NCBI GenBank assembly: GCA_024695625.1
Contig: JAILHV010000064.1
Coordinates: 1-64,000, forward strand
Direction of reading: 5' to 3'
Length of the DNA: 64,000 bases
Source of the DNA: Treponema sp.
Lineage (GTDB): Bacteria > Spirochaetota > Spirochaetia > Treponematales > Treponemataceae
The position numbers and the translations under genes are program-made. The notes under the pieces were generated by a model. That model was given only the letters and a program-made list of their open reading frames with translations. It was not told the DNA's origin and made no database searches. Of the stretch, positions 8,873 through 18,703 are shown piece after piece (position 1 is the stretch's first letter; the number at the start of each line of letters is the position of its first letter).

Positions 8873-10315
8873 CTAGAAGCCTATCCAAACGTTGTCATTT
8901 TCAACATTGTTTACAGTTGGTGCGGGGTCCAGATTCCAGCCTGCATATTCCCTGTTGACCCTATCTATGCTAAAATTGCCGGTCTTTTTAAAAGTATTAT
9001 CTTTTATTTCCACATTATCGCATTTTGCAAGGTTAACCATGCAGTCAGCGTCATGGGTTGCAAGGCATGTGTTTCCCTCAAAGTGCACGTTTTTTACCCA
9101 TCCGCGTGAAGCTTCATAACCACCGCATGCAAAGAAGACTTCGCTGCAGTCAATTATTTCGTTTTTTCTTATCCAAATGTCATAAGTCGGATAATCGGCG
9201 TTCACTTCTTCTGCACCAGTTTCTATACCGCCCATGCAGTTTGCCACCTTGTTGCCAATAATCTGTATGTGCTGTCCACCGTCTGCATATATTCCGTAGC
9301 AGGTGTCGCGGTAAGTGTCACTTGTAGACTCGTTTACAACCGTGTTGTGGGCAATGTAGGCATATCGCGTGAACCTGCGGTCTGCATCGAGTTCGTCTAC
9401 GTAGTTTCCGCCAACGTCTATGCCTATGTTGCCAGTGTCATCAATATAGTTGTCTATTATGCTTACGTACGTACAGTTTTCCGTAAGGGAAATACATTCG
9501 CCCCAGCCGGTTTCCATGTTGCGGCATGTGTTTTTGTAGACCAAGATACTGTGGATAGGGGCGGAATTGCTGTCCCCATAGCCTATTATTGCGTTTGCGG
9601 TGTACTGGAGGCTATCATCGTTTTTTGACTCTGGCGTAACCAGGCTTGCGGTCTTTATGTTGTTAAAATCGCAGTTGGAAATTATTATGTGGTGGGCCCC
9701 GTTTTCAAGCTGTATGCCTTTTGCGCCGTTTTCTGCCTTTAAGTCCTTGAAGACAAGTCCGTCTATCATGATATAATTTCCACTTATGGACATAAGGGCG
9801 TAGTCATTGTTTTTTGTCGTGTTGCCGCCAGATATTATGGCTTTTCCCTTGTTCTTTGCTTTTATTGTTGTAAAGGAACTGTATGATCCGTACTTGTTAA
9901 CTTCCATGCCTTCATGACTGCCGTTCATAGTATAAGTGCCGTCCATTACTATGAGGGTGTCGCCTGCAATCATATAGCTTAAAGCATAGGAAAATGTCTC
10001 AAATGGTGATTGCTCAGACAGTCCGTTGTTTGAGTCACTTCCTGTTGGAGAGATATAATAAGTGTTGTAGTTTGAAGTAGGTTGGTAGCCTGCAAGGAAA
10101 TCTTCTATGAGATCTGCAAAACCGGCTTCAAAGTATTCAGCATGATAAGCCCTAAAAGTACGGAATTCAGACTCTGTCAAAGAACTTCCAGGTTCAATAT
10201 CGAATTCTTCTTCATCATCGCTACTACTGCCGCCGCCACCGCAGCCAAAAAAAAGTACGGAAGCTAATGCTAGCAACAAAAAAAAGACCGGCTTGTGGAA
10301 AACCTTACAAATCAT
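8873..10315 (-). CDS. Lipoprotein with right-handed parallel beta-helix (DUF1565/pectate-lyase-like)
   Basis: Lipobox FFGCGGGGSS; NTYYISPTGSDSNNGLSEQSPFETFSYALSYMIAGDTLIVMDGTY; repeated beta-helix rungs. Confidence 0.8.
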   Translation of the reverse strand: MICKVFHKPVFFLLLALASVLFFGCGGGGSSSDDEEEFDIEPGSSLTESEFRTFRAYHAEYFEAGFADLIEDFLAGYQPTSNYNTYYISPTGSDSNNGLSEQSPFETFSYALSYMIAGDTLIVMDGTYTMNGSHEGMEVNKYGSYSSFTTIKAKNKGKAIISGGNTTKNNDYALMSISGNYIMIDGLVFKDLKAENGAKGIQLENGAHHIIISNCDFNNIKTASLVTPESKNDDSLQYTANAIIGYGDSNSAPIHSILVYKNTCRNMETGWGECISLTENCTYVSIIDNYIDDTGNIGIDVGGNYVDELDADRRFTRYAYIAHNTVVNESTSDTYRDTCYGIYADGGQHIQIIGNKVANCMGGIETGAEEVNADYPTYDIWIRKNEIIDCSEVFFACGGYEASRGWVKNVHFEGNTCLATHDADCMVNLAKCDNVEIKDNTFKKTGNFSIDRVNREYAGWNLDPAPTVNNVENDNVWIGF

Positions 10316-10419
10316 AAACTCTCCTTGAATTGTTTGCAGTATTTTATAAATCTATAACCTTAATGTCAATATTAGTTACTATTACAACCATTTAATGTAA
10401 AAAGTGGTTACAGATTAAG

Positions 10420-10686
10420 CCTACGCCCGATTGTAAGGGCGGGCTTTAGCCCGTTACCGCAAAGCGGTAATGGAGCGGGAAGGGACCCGCGGAACCCTGG
10501 AAAGCGGGTAAAAATTGCATCCATGCAATTTCTACCCATGAGTTTTCTGCGAAAACTCACCAGTCATTCTGCTAACATCTAACGCGCCATCCGTGGCGCT
10601 ATCGGTTTTAGAGTGGTAGAAATTGCATGGAGTTTGGCCGGTCACAGAGTGCCGGGCACAGTTAAAAGGGGCATATCGTCCAAATT
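10420..10686 (+). repeat. Structured intergenic repeat, type 1 (copy B, with about 120 bp of extra inner sequence)
   Basis: CCTACGCCCGATTGTAAGGGC 5' end, GGAACCCTGGAAAGCGGG middle, GGGCACAGTTAAAAGGGGCATATCGTCCAAATT 3' end shared with copies at 32113 and 37148. Confidence 0.7.
10521..10630 (+). promoter_or_regulatory. 16-bp inverted repeat plus a competing third copy in the ABC-ATPase upstream region
   Basis: ccatgcaatttctacc (10521-10536) / ggtagaaattgcatgg (10615-10630) perfect inverted repeat; ggtaaaaattgcat at 10507-10520. Confidence 0.6.
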
Positions 10687-10773
10687 CAAAAAAAAAATAC
10701 AAAAATAAATTTGACTTTATGCTTTCTGGGCTTTATAATAGAAAACATAATATAACCCCTTGGGAGGCCAAAA

Positions 10774-11958
10774 TTGGCAAAGGTAGAACTTAAGGGTATT
10801 GGTAAGATTTATGAAGGCAACGTGCGTGCCGTTCAGAACGCCAATATCACTATCGAGGACAAGGAATTCTGCGTATTCGTAGGTCCTTCCGGCTGCGGAA
10901 AGTCAACGACTCTCCGTATGGTAGCAGGTTTGGAAGATATTTCCGAAGGTGAGCTCTACATCGACGGCGAGTTGATGAACGATGTTCCGCCAAAAGACAG
11001 AAATATCGCTATGGTATTCCAGAATTATGCTTTGTATCCGCACATGTCCGTCTACGACAACATGGCTTTCGGTCTTAAAATCCGCAAAATGGATAAGGCA
11101 GAAATCCAGCGCCGCGTAGAAGAGGCTGCAAAGATTCTTGGTTTGTCCATTTACTTGGACCGCAAACCAAAGGCTCTTTCCGGTGGTCAGCGCCAGCGTG
11201 TTGCAGTAGGTCGCGCAATTGTTCGCAACCCCAAAGTATTCTTGTTCGACGAACCGCTGTCCAACTTGGACGCAAAACTCCGCGTTACAATGCGTGGTGA
11301 AATCTCTGCCTTGCACCAGAGACTTCAGGCTACAATGATTTATGTTACCCACGACCAGATCGAAGCTATGACGATGGGTACAAAGATTGTTGTAATGAAA
11401 GACGGTCACGTACAGCAGATTGGTGAACCTCTCTACTTGTACAACCACCCGATTAACAAATTTGTTGCAGGATTCATCGGTTCGCCGCCAATGAACTTTA
11501 TGACTGTAACAATCAAGAAAGTTGGTGACAAGATTGTTGCTGACGAGGGAACTTTTGAACTTACCCCAACTGATGAACAGCAGGCTGCCCTTAAGAATTA
11601 CGTCGGAAAGCAGGTATACTTCGGTGTACGTCCTGAAGACCTTTCTTACCAGGCAACTCCAGCTGCAGAAAACAACATGCAGATGAAGGTAGTTAACAAG
11701 GAACCTCTCGGTGCAGAAACACACTTGTTCCTTCAGTCAAAGGATCAGAGCATCGTCGCCCGTGTTCAGGCTTCAGCGAAGGAATCATTCAAGCTTGGAG
11801 AAACAGTAAACTTTAAGCCAGATATGACCCGCTGCAAGTTCTTTGTAAAGAACCCGGAAGACCTTGACGAAGAGCTTAACATCTGCGAAAAGATTGACGC
11901 TCCTTGGCTCAAGAATCCGCTTACAGGTGCAGTTGGTTACGACAAAGTACAACACTAA
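10774..11958 (+). CDS. ugpC: Carbohydrate ABC transporter ATP-binding protein (UgpC/MsmK/MalK-like)
   Basis: [18 protein letters not shown] Walker [15 protein letters not shown] signature, C-terminal TOBE region; TTG start with GGAGG SD. Confidence 0.93.
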   Translation: MAKVELKGIGKIYEGNVRAVQNANITIEDKEFCVFVGPSGCGKSTTLRMVAGLEDISEGELYIDGELMNDVPPKDRNIAMVFQNYALYPHMSVYDNMAFGLKIRKMDKAEIQRRVEEAAKILGLSIYLDRKPKALSGGQRQRVAVGRAIVRNPKVFLFDEPLSNLDAKLRVTMRGEISALHQRLQATMIYVTHDQIEAMTMGTKIVVMKDGHVQQIGEPLYLYNHPINKFVAGFIGSPPMNFMTVTIKKVGDKIVADEGTFELTPTDEQQAALKNYVGKQVYFGVRPEDLSYQATPAAENNMQMKVVNKEPLGAETHLFLQSKDQSIVARVQASAKESFKLGETVNFKPDMTRCKFFVKNPEDLDEELNICEKIDAPWLKNPLTGAVGYDKVQH

Positions 11959-12016
11959 GTGTTGAAAAGCTACCTGCGTAAAATATGCAGGTAGTCAAGT
12001 GCCATGCACTAAAGCA

Positions 12017-12050
12017 AAGCCGCCTTGGTTTTTACCGGGGCGGTTTTTTT
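12017..12050 (+). terminator. Rho-independent terminator
   Basis: GCCGCCTTGGtttttACCGGGGCGGTTTTTTTG. Confidence 0.7.
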
Positions 12051-12123
12051 GTTGCATTTGATGATTTAATTTTGATGATTCGATGTGGAGAGGGGCAGTA
12101 TAGGCTAAGGTATAGGCTCAAAT

Positions 12124-12160
12124 AAAAAAAGCAGGAAAACCGTTTGTGCGGTAATCCTGC
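12124..12160 (-). terminator. Rho-independent terminator for leuCD
   Basis: GCAGGAaaACCGtttgtgCGGTaaTCCTGC followed on the minus strand by a T run. Confidence 0.75.
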
Positions 12161-12185
12161 CTAATTACACTGTTTTGATGGTTAA

Positions 12186-12719
12186 TTAGTACTTCTTGTC
12201 TGCGTAGCCGATCCAGCCTTCGTTTTCTATAAGGGCCTTCTCAAAGCCTTCCAGCTTGAAAGGATAGCTTTTGCTTAAGGAACCTGCAATGAGCTTTACC
12301 TTCCACGTACCGTCTTCTTTCTGCTCAATCTTGCACTGGCAGTCTTTGTCTGCAAAAGTACGGAACATGTCGTCTATGTCCTTTTTGCTCATGTCAAGCG
12401 CAAGGAGTCCACAGTTGTACATGTTCTGCCTGAAGATACGCGCAAAGTTCACCGCGATTACGCAGTAAATTCCGTTCACTTCAAGTGCCCACGGGGCATG
12501 CTCACGGCTTGAACCGCAGCCAAAGTTTTCACGTGTAATGATAACTTTTTTGCCTGCAACGTCACGCTTTGGATTAAAGCCGTCTAGCTTTAAGTCTTCC
12601 AACAGGTACGGCTGAAGCGCCTGCTTGGTGTTTTCCGTAAGATACTTTGCCGGAATGATTTCATCAGTGTTGATGTCCGAACGGTCCAAAAAGAGAACGT
12701 CTCCGCCAAACTGTTTCAT
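12186..12719 (-). CDS. leuD: 3-isopropylmalate dehydratase small subunit (aconitase-family swivel domain)
   Basis: DRSDINTDEIIPAKYL, NFGCGSSREHAPWAL motifs. Confidence 0.9.
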   Translation of the reverse strand: MKQFGGDVLFLDRSDINTDEIIPAKYLTENTKQALQPYLLEDLKLDGFNPKRDVAGKKVIITRENFGCGSSREHAPWALEVNGIYCVIAVNFARIFRQNMYNCGLLALDMSKKDIDDMFRTFADKDCQCKIEQKEDGTWKVKLIAGSLSKSYPFKLEGFEKALIENEGWIGYADKKY

Positions 12720-12877
12720 TGCTTTCCTCTTGATTTCTTCTGTTTATTTTGCGGAAGAAAAAACCTCCGCCCATTTTTATTCTAATGCAAGATTTGCCTC
12801 TTGTCATTAGAAATTATTGTTATGTTACCCTCGGAAGAAGTGCACCTTGAAAGATGCAATCCTTCTTTGGCCCTTCC

Positions 12878-14170
12878 TTAGCCCTTGTAAAGCTCGGAAT
12901 TTGTGATTGTTCCTGCTATTGCAGTTGCAGCTGCCGTTGCAGGGCTCATCAGGTGAACCATACCGCCTTTTCCCATGCGTCCGTTAAAGTTGCGGTTTGT
13001 TGTGGAAGCGCAAACTTCGCCTTCTGCAAGTACGCCGTTGCTCATTCCAAGACAAGCACCGCAGGTTGGATTTGTTACGCAGAAGCCAGCGTCCATAAAG
13101 ATGCCCAAAAGGCCTTCGTCCATAGCATCCTTGTAGATTTTTGGTGTAGCGGGGGAAACGATACCCCTTACGCCTGCTGCAAGATGGTGTCCCTTAAGGA
13201 TTTGTGCTGCAACGCGCAAGTCGCTCAGGCGGCCGTTTGTACAGCTTCCAATGTAAACCTGGTCAACCTTTGTTCCCTTCATTTCGGAAACTTTCTTAAT
13301 CTGGTCTGGCTTGTAGTTGATTGTGCATACAGGCTCCAGGTTGGAAAGGTCAAATGTGTAGACTTTTTCGTAAGTTGCATCCTCGTCGTCAACCCACTTG
13401 CTGTATTCCTTGAGTGCCTCTTCTTTTGATGCAAATTCATCCTTTATGAATGGCCACAGGTATTCAACAGTCGTCATGTCCGGGAAGCAGATGCCGCTTG
13501 TAGCTCCAGCTTCTACAGCCATGTTGCAGATTGTCATCCTTTCTTCCATGCTGAATTTGTCTACCACCGGGCCTGTAAATTCAGCAACGCAGTTTGTTGC
13601 TCCGTTTACGCCAATCTCTCCGATAAGGAAAAGAATTACGTCTTTTGCGTATACGCCTGGCTTTAATGTGCCGTTCAAAACGAATTTGAGGGCCTTTGGC
13701 TCGCGGAAAGAGCATACTCCCTTTAAGATTCCAACTTCAAGGTCTGTGGTTCCAACGCCTGCCGCAAAAGCACCGAATGCTCCGTGGGTACAGGTGTGGC
13801 TGTCTCCCATGATTACTGTGTAACCGGGGCGGACATATCCCTTTTCCGGGAAGATTGCATGGCATACGCCGTTAGCACCAATGTCAAAAAAGTCCTTGAT
13901 GTTGTTGCGGCCAGCCCAGTCGCGGAGGATTTTTTCCTGCATTGCGCACTTTGAGTCCTTTGCGGGAGTTACGTGGTCAATTACCGCCTTGATTTTTGTC
14001 GGGTCAAAAACACGGTCCTTGCCGCGCTCAATAAGGTCGTTGATTGCGATGGGTGTTGTAATTTCATGGCAGAAAACCCTGTCAAGCTTTAAGATGTTGG
14101 TGCCTTCAAACGGCTTGTCAACCAAATGGGCTTCAAAAATTTTCTGAGCGATTGTCTTTCCCATATTCAT
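12878..14170 (-). CDS. leuC: 3-isopropylmalate dehydratase large subunit
   Basis: MGDSHTCTHGAFGAFAAGVGTTDLE, YIGSCTNGR, NPTCGACLGMSNGVLA Fe-S motifs. Confidence 0.92.
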   Translation of the reverse strand: MNMGKTIAQKIFEAHLVDKPFEGTNILKLDRVFCHEITTPIAINDLIERGKDRVFDPTKIKAVIDHVTPAKDSKCAMQEKILRDWAGRNNIKDFFDIGANGVCHAIFPEKGYVRPGYTVIMGDSHTCTHGAFGAFAAGVGTTDLEVGILKGVCSFREPKALKFVLNGTLKPGVYAKDVILFLIGEIGVNGATNCVAEFTGPVVDKFSMEERMTICNMAVEAGATSGICFPDMTTVEYLWPFIKDEFASKEEALKEYSKWVDDEDATYEKVYTFDLSNLEPVCTINYKPDQIKKVSEMKGTKVDQVYIGSCTNGRLSDLRVAAQILKGHHLAAGVRGIVSPATPKIYKDAMDEGLLGIFMDAGFCVTNPTCGACLGMSNGVLAEGEVCASTTNRNFNGRMGKGGMVHLMSPATAAATAIAGTITNSELYKG

Positions 14171-14253
14171 ACCTCTGATTGAATTTTACTTTTACTAAAG
14201 TATATTCAGTATTGTTAAATATTTCAAGTGGTCGGAGAAAAAATCCATGTGAA

Positions 14254-15198
14254 TCAGCTTACCACGTTCTGGGGCTTTCCTTCTATAAAACAGCGCAGGT
14301 TTTCTATGACTATGTTAAGAAGCCTCTGCCTTGTTTCTGTAGCTGCCCAAGCGATGTGGGGAGTTATAAGGCAGTTCTTTGCGCCAAGAAGGGGATTGGC
14401 CTTTGCCATGGGCTCTTCGCTAACCGTGTCTGCGGCATATCCAGCAATTCTGCCAGAATCCAGTGCTTTTCGCATGTCCGCTTCGTTTACAAAACCGCCT
14501 CTTGCCGTATTGATTAAGTAGGCTGTGGGCTTCATTAAGGCAATGGTTTCCTTATTGATTATACCCTTTGTTTTTTCCGTAAGAGGTGCGTGGAGCGAAA
14601 GAATGTCGGATTCCTTAAGGAGGGTCTCAAAGTCTACAGGATGCTCTATCTCTGCCTTTGGGGTCCTTGTGCATGCAATTACCTTCATTCCAAAGGCCTT
14701 TCCTATGGCAGCTACACGGCTTCCTATGTGCCCGTAGCCAAAAATGCCTAATGTCTTGCCTTCAAGTTCTGTAAGCGGGGCCTTCCAGTAGCAAAAGTTT
14801 GGAGCCTTGCACCAGTCTCCGGCCATAACGCTGTCTGAGTGCATTTTTGTGTGGCATGCAAATTCCGTGATGAATGCAAATGTAAGCTGGGCAACACCCG
14901 CAGTGGAATAAGAGGGCACGTTTGTTACCGTAACTCCGTGGCGGCGGCAGGCTTCCATGTCTATTACATTGTATCCTGTAGCCTGAACACCGATGTAGCG
15001 CAGTGAAGGGCAGGCAGCAAGGACGCTTTCAGTTATGTTGATTTTATTAAGCAAAATGGCGTCACTGTCCGCAATGCGTTCGATTACAAGTTCACTTGGA
15101 GTGCGGTCGTAAACCTTAAGCTCGCCAAATTCTTCCAATGGCTTCCAGGAAAGATCGCCCGGGTTGAGTGCGTGTCCATCTAATATTGTAATTTTCAT
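14254..15198 (-). CDS. D-2-hydroxyacid dehydrogenase (glycerate dehydrogenase-like)
   Basis: TLGIFGYGHIGSRVAAIGKAFGMKV NAD motif; AYLINTARGGFVNEADM. Confidence 0.9.
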   Translation of the reverse strand: MKITILDGHALNPGDLSWKPLEEFGELKVYDRTPSELVIERIADSDAILLNKINITESVLAACPSLRYIGVQATGYNVIDMEACRRHGVTVTNVPSYSTAGVAQLTFAFITEFACHTKMHSDSVMAGDWCKAPNFCYWKAPLTELEGKTLGIFGYGHIGSRVAAIGKAFGMKVIACTRTPKAEIEHPVDFETLLKESDILSLHAPLTEKTKGIINKETIALMKPTAYLINTARGGFVNEADMRKALDSGRIAGYAADTVSEEPMAKANPLLGAKNCLITPHIAWAATETRQRLLNIVIENLRCFIEGKPQNVVS

Positions 15199-15219
15199 AT
15201 TTATTTAGTCTTAAATTGT

Positions 15220-15429
15220 TTAACCTACAACCGTTACGCCAACAGAACCGATGGCAGCGTTGATTGCATCCTCAATACCAGCTGTAGCTTCGTCAAAGTC
15301 TACGCAAACCTGGCATTTCATCGCGCTGGAAACAACATTTGTAACACCTGCAACGGCTTTTACCGCTGCGTCAACTTTTCCGGCTGCTGCATCATCATCC
15401 ATTCCGACAACATATATCTTCTTCTGCAT
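15220..15429 (-). CDS. HMA-fold-like small protein lacking the metal-binding CxxC
   Basis: 69 aa; KKIYVVGMDDDAAAGKVDAAVKAVAGVTNVV...VDFDEATAGIEDAINAAIGSVGVTV resembles heavy-metal-associated domains. Confidence 0.65.
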   Translation of the reverse strand: MQKKIYVVGMDDDAAAGKVDAAVKAVAGVTNVVSSAMKCQVCVDFDEATAGIEDAINAAIGSVGVTVVG

Positions 15430-15521
15430 GGCTAACTCCTACTTGTTTTTTTATTATAATGGGTAGAGGTAAAATATGCAATATGAAAAATGGAATAATT
15501 TCAAAAGGGTTACAAATTTTG

Positions 15522-16544
15522 CTAATTTGCCAGTGAATTTCCCAGCTGACCGCATGCTCCGTTTATTCCTGCCCCCCTGCGAATCCTTAAATTTACATTA
15601 ATATGTGCATTTTCCAGCATTTCCTTGAATTTGTAGCACTCACTGTTTGTAGGAGTGGAAAATTCAAGTCCTTCAACCGGGTTCCAGGGGATAAGGTTTA
15701 TGTAAACGTCAAGCCCTGATGCAAAGTCAATCATCTGCTGGGCACTTTCACGGCCTGTGTTAACACCGGAAAGCAGGGCTGCCTCCAAAGTTACGCGCTT
15801 GCCAGTCTTTTTTATATAGTAGGAAATTGCTTCTTTTAGTTCCGGAAGGGGATTGCCCTTTGCAACAGGCATAAGTTCTTCCCTAAGCTTGCTGTCGGCA
15901 GTTGTAAGGGATATGGCAAGCCTTATCTTAGAGCCAGAATCTGCTAGCTCGCGGATTCCTTTTACAAGTCCGCATGTGCTCAAGGTGATTCTTCTGGAAC
16001 TTAGGGCACGGCCTTTTGGGTCTGTAAGAATTTCAACCGCTTTTTGTATCGATTTAAGATTTTGTAAAGGTTCACCCATACCCATAAAGACTATGTTGTC
16101 CAGAGTTCCGGCTTCCTTTTCCAAAAAAAGAAATTCTTCTACAATTTCTGCTGCGGTAAGGTTCCTTCCAAGTCCAAGGGTTCCCGTCTTGCAAAAAAGA
16201 CAGCCCATTGCACATCCGGCCTGGCAGCTTACGCATGCAGTTTTTCTTCCTTCCCTGTCCGTTAGCAGTACGGTTTCTACGGCGCGGGAATCTTCCAGTA
16301 TAATTTGAAGCTTTATAGTCCCGTCTGAATCTCGCAAGACTTTCCCAACTTTTGAGGAACGAAGGACAGCTTTTTCGTTTAGCAGGGCAATAGTGGACTT
16401 GTCGAGGTTCTTCATCTCTTCAAATGACGTAACCCCCTTTGCAATCCAGCCAAAAATCTGTTTGCCCCTAAAAGATGGAGAGATAGCTAAATTTTCGCAA
16501 ATTTCCTGCGGGTTCAAACCGCAAACGGCAATTTTTCCGGCCAT
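15522..16544 (-). CDS. rlmN: 23S rRNA (adenine2503-C2)-methyltransferase
   Basis: CVSCQAGCAMGCLFCKTG radical-SAM motif, NIVFMGMGEPLQN. Confidence 0.95.
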   Translation of the reverse strand: MAGKIAVCGLNPQEICENLAISPSFRGKQIFGWIAKGVTSFEEMKNLDKSTIALLNEKAVLRSSKVGKVLRDSDGTIKLQIILEDSRAVETVLLTDREGRKTACVSCQAGCAMGCLFCKTGTLGLGRNLTAAEIVEEFLFLEKEAGTLDNIVFMGMGEPLQNLKSIQKAVEILTDPKGRALSSRRITLSTCGLVKGIRELADSGSKIRLAISLTTADSKLREELMPVAKGNPLPELKEAISYYIKKTGKRVTLEAALLSGVNTGRESAQQMIDFASGLDVYINLIPWNPVEGLEFSTPTNSECYKFKEMLENAHINVNLRIRRGAGINGACGQLGNSLAN

Positions 16545-16550
16545 TTTGTA

Positions 16551-17717
16551 TTAGAAATGGTTGCCTTCCAGCTTGTCCAGCATTTCGTTTACAGCCTGGC
16601 TTCTTATTCCGTATTTCTGGAAAGAGGTGAGCACGTCTATAGCTTTCTGCTTTTGGTTCATCTTAACGTAGCAGTCGGCAAGGTCTATGTAGAGCCTGTA
16701 ATTCTTTTCGTCGTTGCGGATAAGGCTGGAAAGACGTTCCACTGCCTCTTCGTATTTTCCTTCTCCCTTGCAGATAAGGGCAAGACCAAGTGCCGCATAA
16801 ATGTCAAAGTCAATGTCCATGGCACGGTTGTAGTATTCGGTTGCGGTCTTGTAGTCGCCTGTATTCCTGTATGCATCGCCTGCGCGGGTAAGGATTACCT
16901 TGTTGTTTGCGTCCATCTCCAGAATCTTGTTCCAGTATTCGATGGATCTGAACTGCTGGTTAAGTCCGCGGTAGCAGTCAGCAAGTCCAAAAAGGGCATA
17001 GAAATTCTTTGGGTCCATCTCAAGGGCACGCTCAAAATATGTAAGTCCCTGGTCAAAGGTCTTTAGCTTGCGGTGGCAGTTTCCAATTGAAGTAAGGACG
17101 CGGATGTCCACGTTCTGGGGGTTCACCTCCAGCATCTTTGTCCAGTAGTAGAGAGCATCCTTGTATTCCTTAAAGTCGTAGTGCAGGTGTCCAAGACCTA
17201 TAAGTGCATAGGCATTGTTCTCTTCCATATCAAGAACCTGCAGGTAGAGCTGCTTTGACTTCTTAAAGTCATGAATCTTGCGGTAAGCGTCTGCAACGCG
17301 GGTCAAAACCGTAATGTTGCGGTCATCATGGACAAGGTACTGCTCCCAGATGTCTATAGCTTTGATGAACTGGTTCATGGCCTTGTAGCAGTCGGCAAGT
17401 CCGAAAAGTGCGTAGTTGTTCCCCGGATGATAGGACAGGCACTTTGAATAGAAGTCAACAGCTTCCTTGAAATTTCCCCGCTTCCTCTCGCAGTCACCAA
17501 GGCCTACAAGGGCATAATTGTTGTTGTCTTCTATATTAAGTATTTCCTTGAACGAATCTATTGCATAGTTGATTTTATTTTCTTTTAGGAAGGAATATCC
17601 TTTTTTTGACAATTCGCTTATTTCCTTTGAGATTCCTTCTTCTGCAACGATGAGAGAGGGGTCTGCCAAAGCATCCTCAAAATCAGGTACGTCCATACTC
17701 ATTTTTTTTACATCCAT
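16551..17717 (-). CDS. Tetratricopeptide repeat protein
   Basis: About nine 34-aa TPR units (NNYALVGLGDCERKRGNFKEAVDFYSKCLSYHPG...). Confidence 0.9.
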   Translation of the reverse strand: MDVKKMSMDVPDFEDALADPSLIVAEEGISKEISELSKKGYSFLKENKINYAIDSFKEILNIEDNNNYALVGLGDCERKRGNFKEAVDFYSKCLSYHPGNNYALFGLADCYKAMNQFIKAIDIWEQYLVHDDRNITVLTRVADAYRKIHDFKKSKQLYLQVLDMEENNAYALIGLGHLHYDFKEYKDALYYWTKMLEVNPQNVDIRVLTSIGNCHRKLKTFDQGLTYFERALEMDPKNFYALFGLADCYRGLNQQFRSIEYWNKILEMDANNKVILTRAGDAYRNTGDYKTATEYYNRAMDIDFDIYAALGLALICKGEGKYEEAVERLSSLIRNDEKNYRLYIDLADCYVKMNQKQKAIDVLTSFQKYGIRSQAVNEMLDKLEGNHF

Positions 17718-17724
17718 AACTTTT

Positions 17725-18069
17725 TTACTCCTCGTCTTTCAGCATCATTGAAACCAAGCCAGACATTTTTTCTATCAGCGGACCGGACTTTCTTTTGTTG
17801 TGGGCCAACAGATACATTCTAAGCGCCTTTAGCCACTCATTTTTTTTGGCATAAGCATCGCCAACACGCGTAAGCCCGTCTGAATATCCGGTTGTAATGA
17901 ATATTCTTTCCGCCATGTCAATCCGGCCTTCGTTGAACAGGGCGTTTGCCTTGCGGTTTAAAGCGACTTTTTGCTGGTCATTCAGGTCTTGCACAGGATT
18001 GTCAGTGACCTTTATGAATCCTTGAGAGCCTTGCTTGCTTTCGATTTGCTTTTTTAAATCATCTGTCAT
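17725..18069 (-). CDS. Hypothetical protein, TPR-associated
   Basis: ORF from MTDDLKKQIESKQGS, directly upstream of the TPR gene. Confidence 0.65.
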   Translation of the reverse strand: MTDDLKKQIESKQGSQGFIKVTDNPVQDLNDQQKVALNRKANALFNEGRIDMAERIFITTGYSDGLTRVGDAYAKKNEWLKALRMYLLAHNKRKSGPLIEKMSGLVSMMLKDEE

Positions 18070-18121
18070 TAAATATCCCTGCAACAGTACTAAATTAATT
18101 TTACCCTGTTATTTTTATTTG

Positions 18122-18694
18122 TCAAGTTTCTATTGTTGATTTATTATTAATTTTTTGAAAAAAATCCACATTTGAGCGGCCGTAGACCCTGTGGTCGGTT
18201 CTGCAAAGTTCCCCAATCGCTTCAGGCAGGGGATCTTCATGCGGATAATGGATTATCGCAGTTCCACCTTCATTCAGCAAATTCCTTGAACTGATGGTCT
18301 CTATAAGCTCCTGGCGGAATTTATAGGGGAAGGGCGGGTCCAAAAAAATGTAGTCGTAGCTTTTCTTACATCTTTTGAGGAAAAGCTCCACCGCCATAAA
18401 GTGGCAGTCAATGCGGACTCCTGCTTCTTCTGCCATGGCCACGTTTTGTATTACAATCTTTGCCTTGGATTTGTCCATCTCGCAGAGTGAAACTTCACTT
18501 GCCCCATGGGAAACAGCCTCCAGAGCAATGGTGCCTGAACCGCTAAAAAGGTCAAGGAAGGACTTACCCGCAAGCTTTGTGCCCAGTATGTTGAACACGG
18601 ATTCCCGCATCTTGTCCATAGCCGGCCTTATAGCCATCTTACCATCCGGCACCTGAGTGTGTCTTCCTTTTAGTATTCCGCCGGTAATGCGCAT
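18122..18694 (-). CDS. rsmD: 16S rRNA (guanine966-N2)-methyltransferase
   Basis: RPAMDKMRESVFNILG, FLDLFSGSGTIALEA, YDYIFLDPPF motifs. Confidence 0.93.
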   Translation of the reverse strand: MRITGGILKGRHTQVPDGKMAIRPAMDKMRESVFNILGTKLAGKSFLDLFSGSGTIALEAVSHGASEVSLCEMDKSKAKIVIQNVAMAEEAGVRIDCHFMAVELFLKRCKKSYDYIFLDPPFPYKFRQELIETISSRNLLNEGGTAIIHYPHEDPLPEAIGELCRTDHRVYGRSNVDFFQKINNKSTIET

Positions 18695-18703
18695 CAGTTG
18701 GCC

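Noticed and set aside
10420-10686. Possible CRISPR or phage att site
   Set aside because: Repeats are not regularly spaced with unique spacers and no cas or integrase gene is present; better explained by the intergenic structured repeat family.
10903-11724. 273-aa ORF on the minus strand
   Set aside because: Lies entirely antisense to the well-supported ABC ATPase and has no family-like motif.
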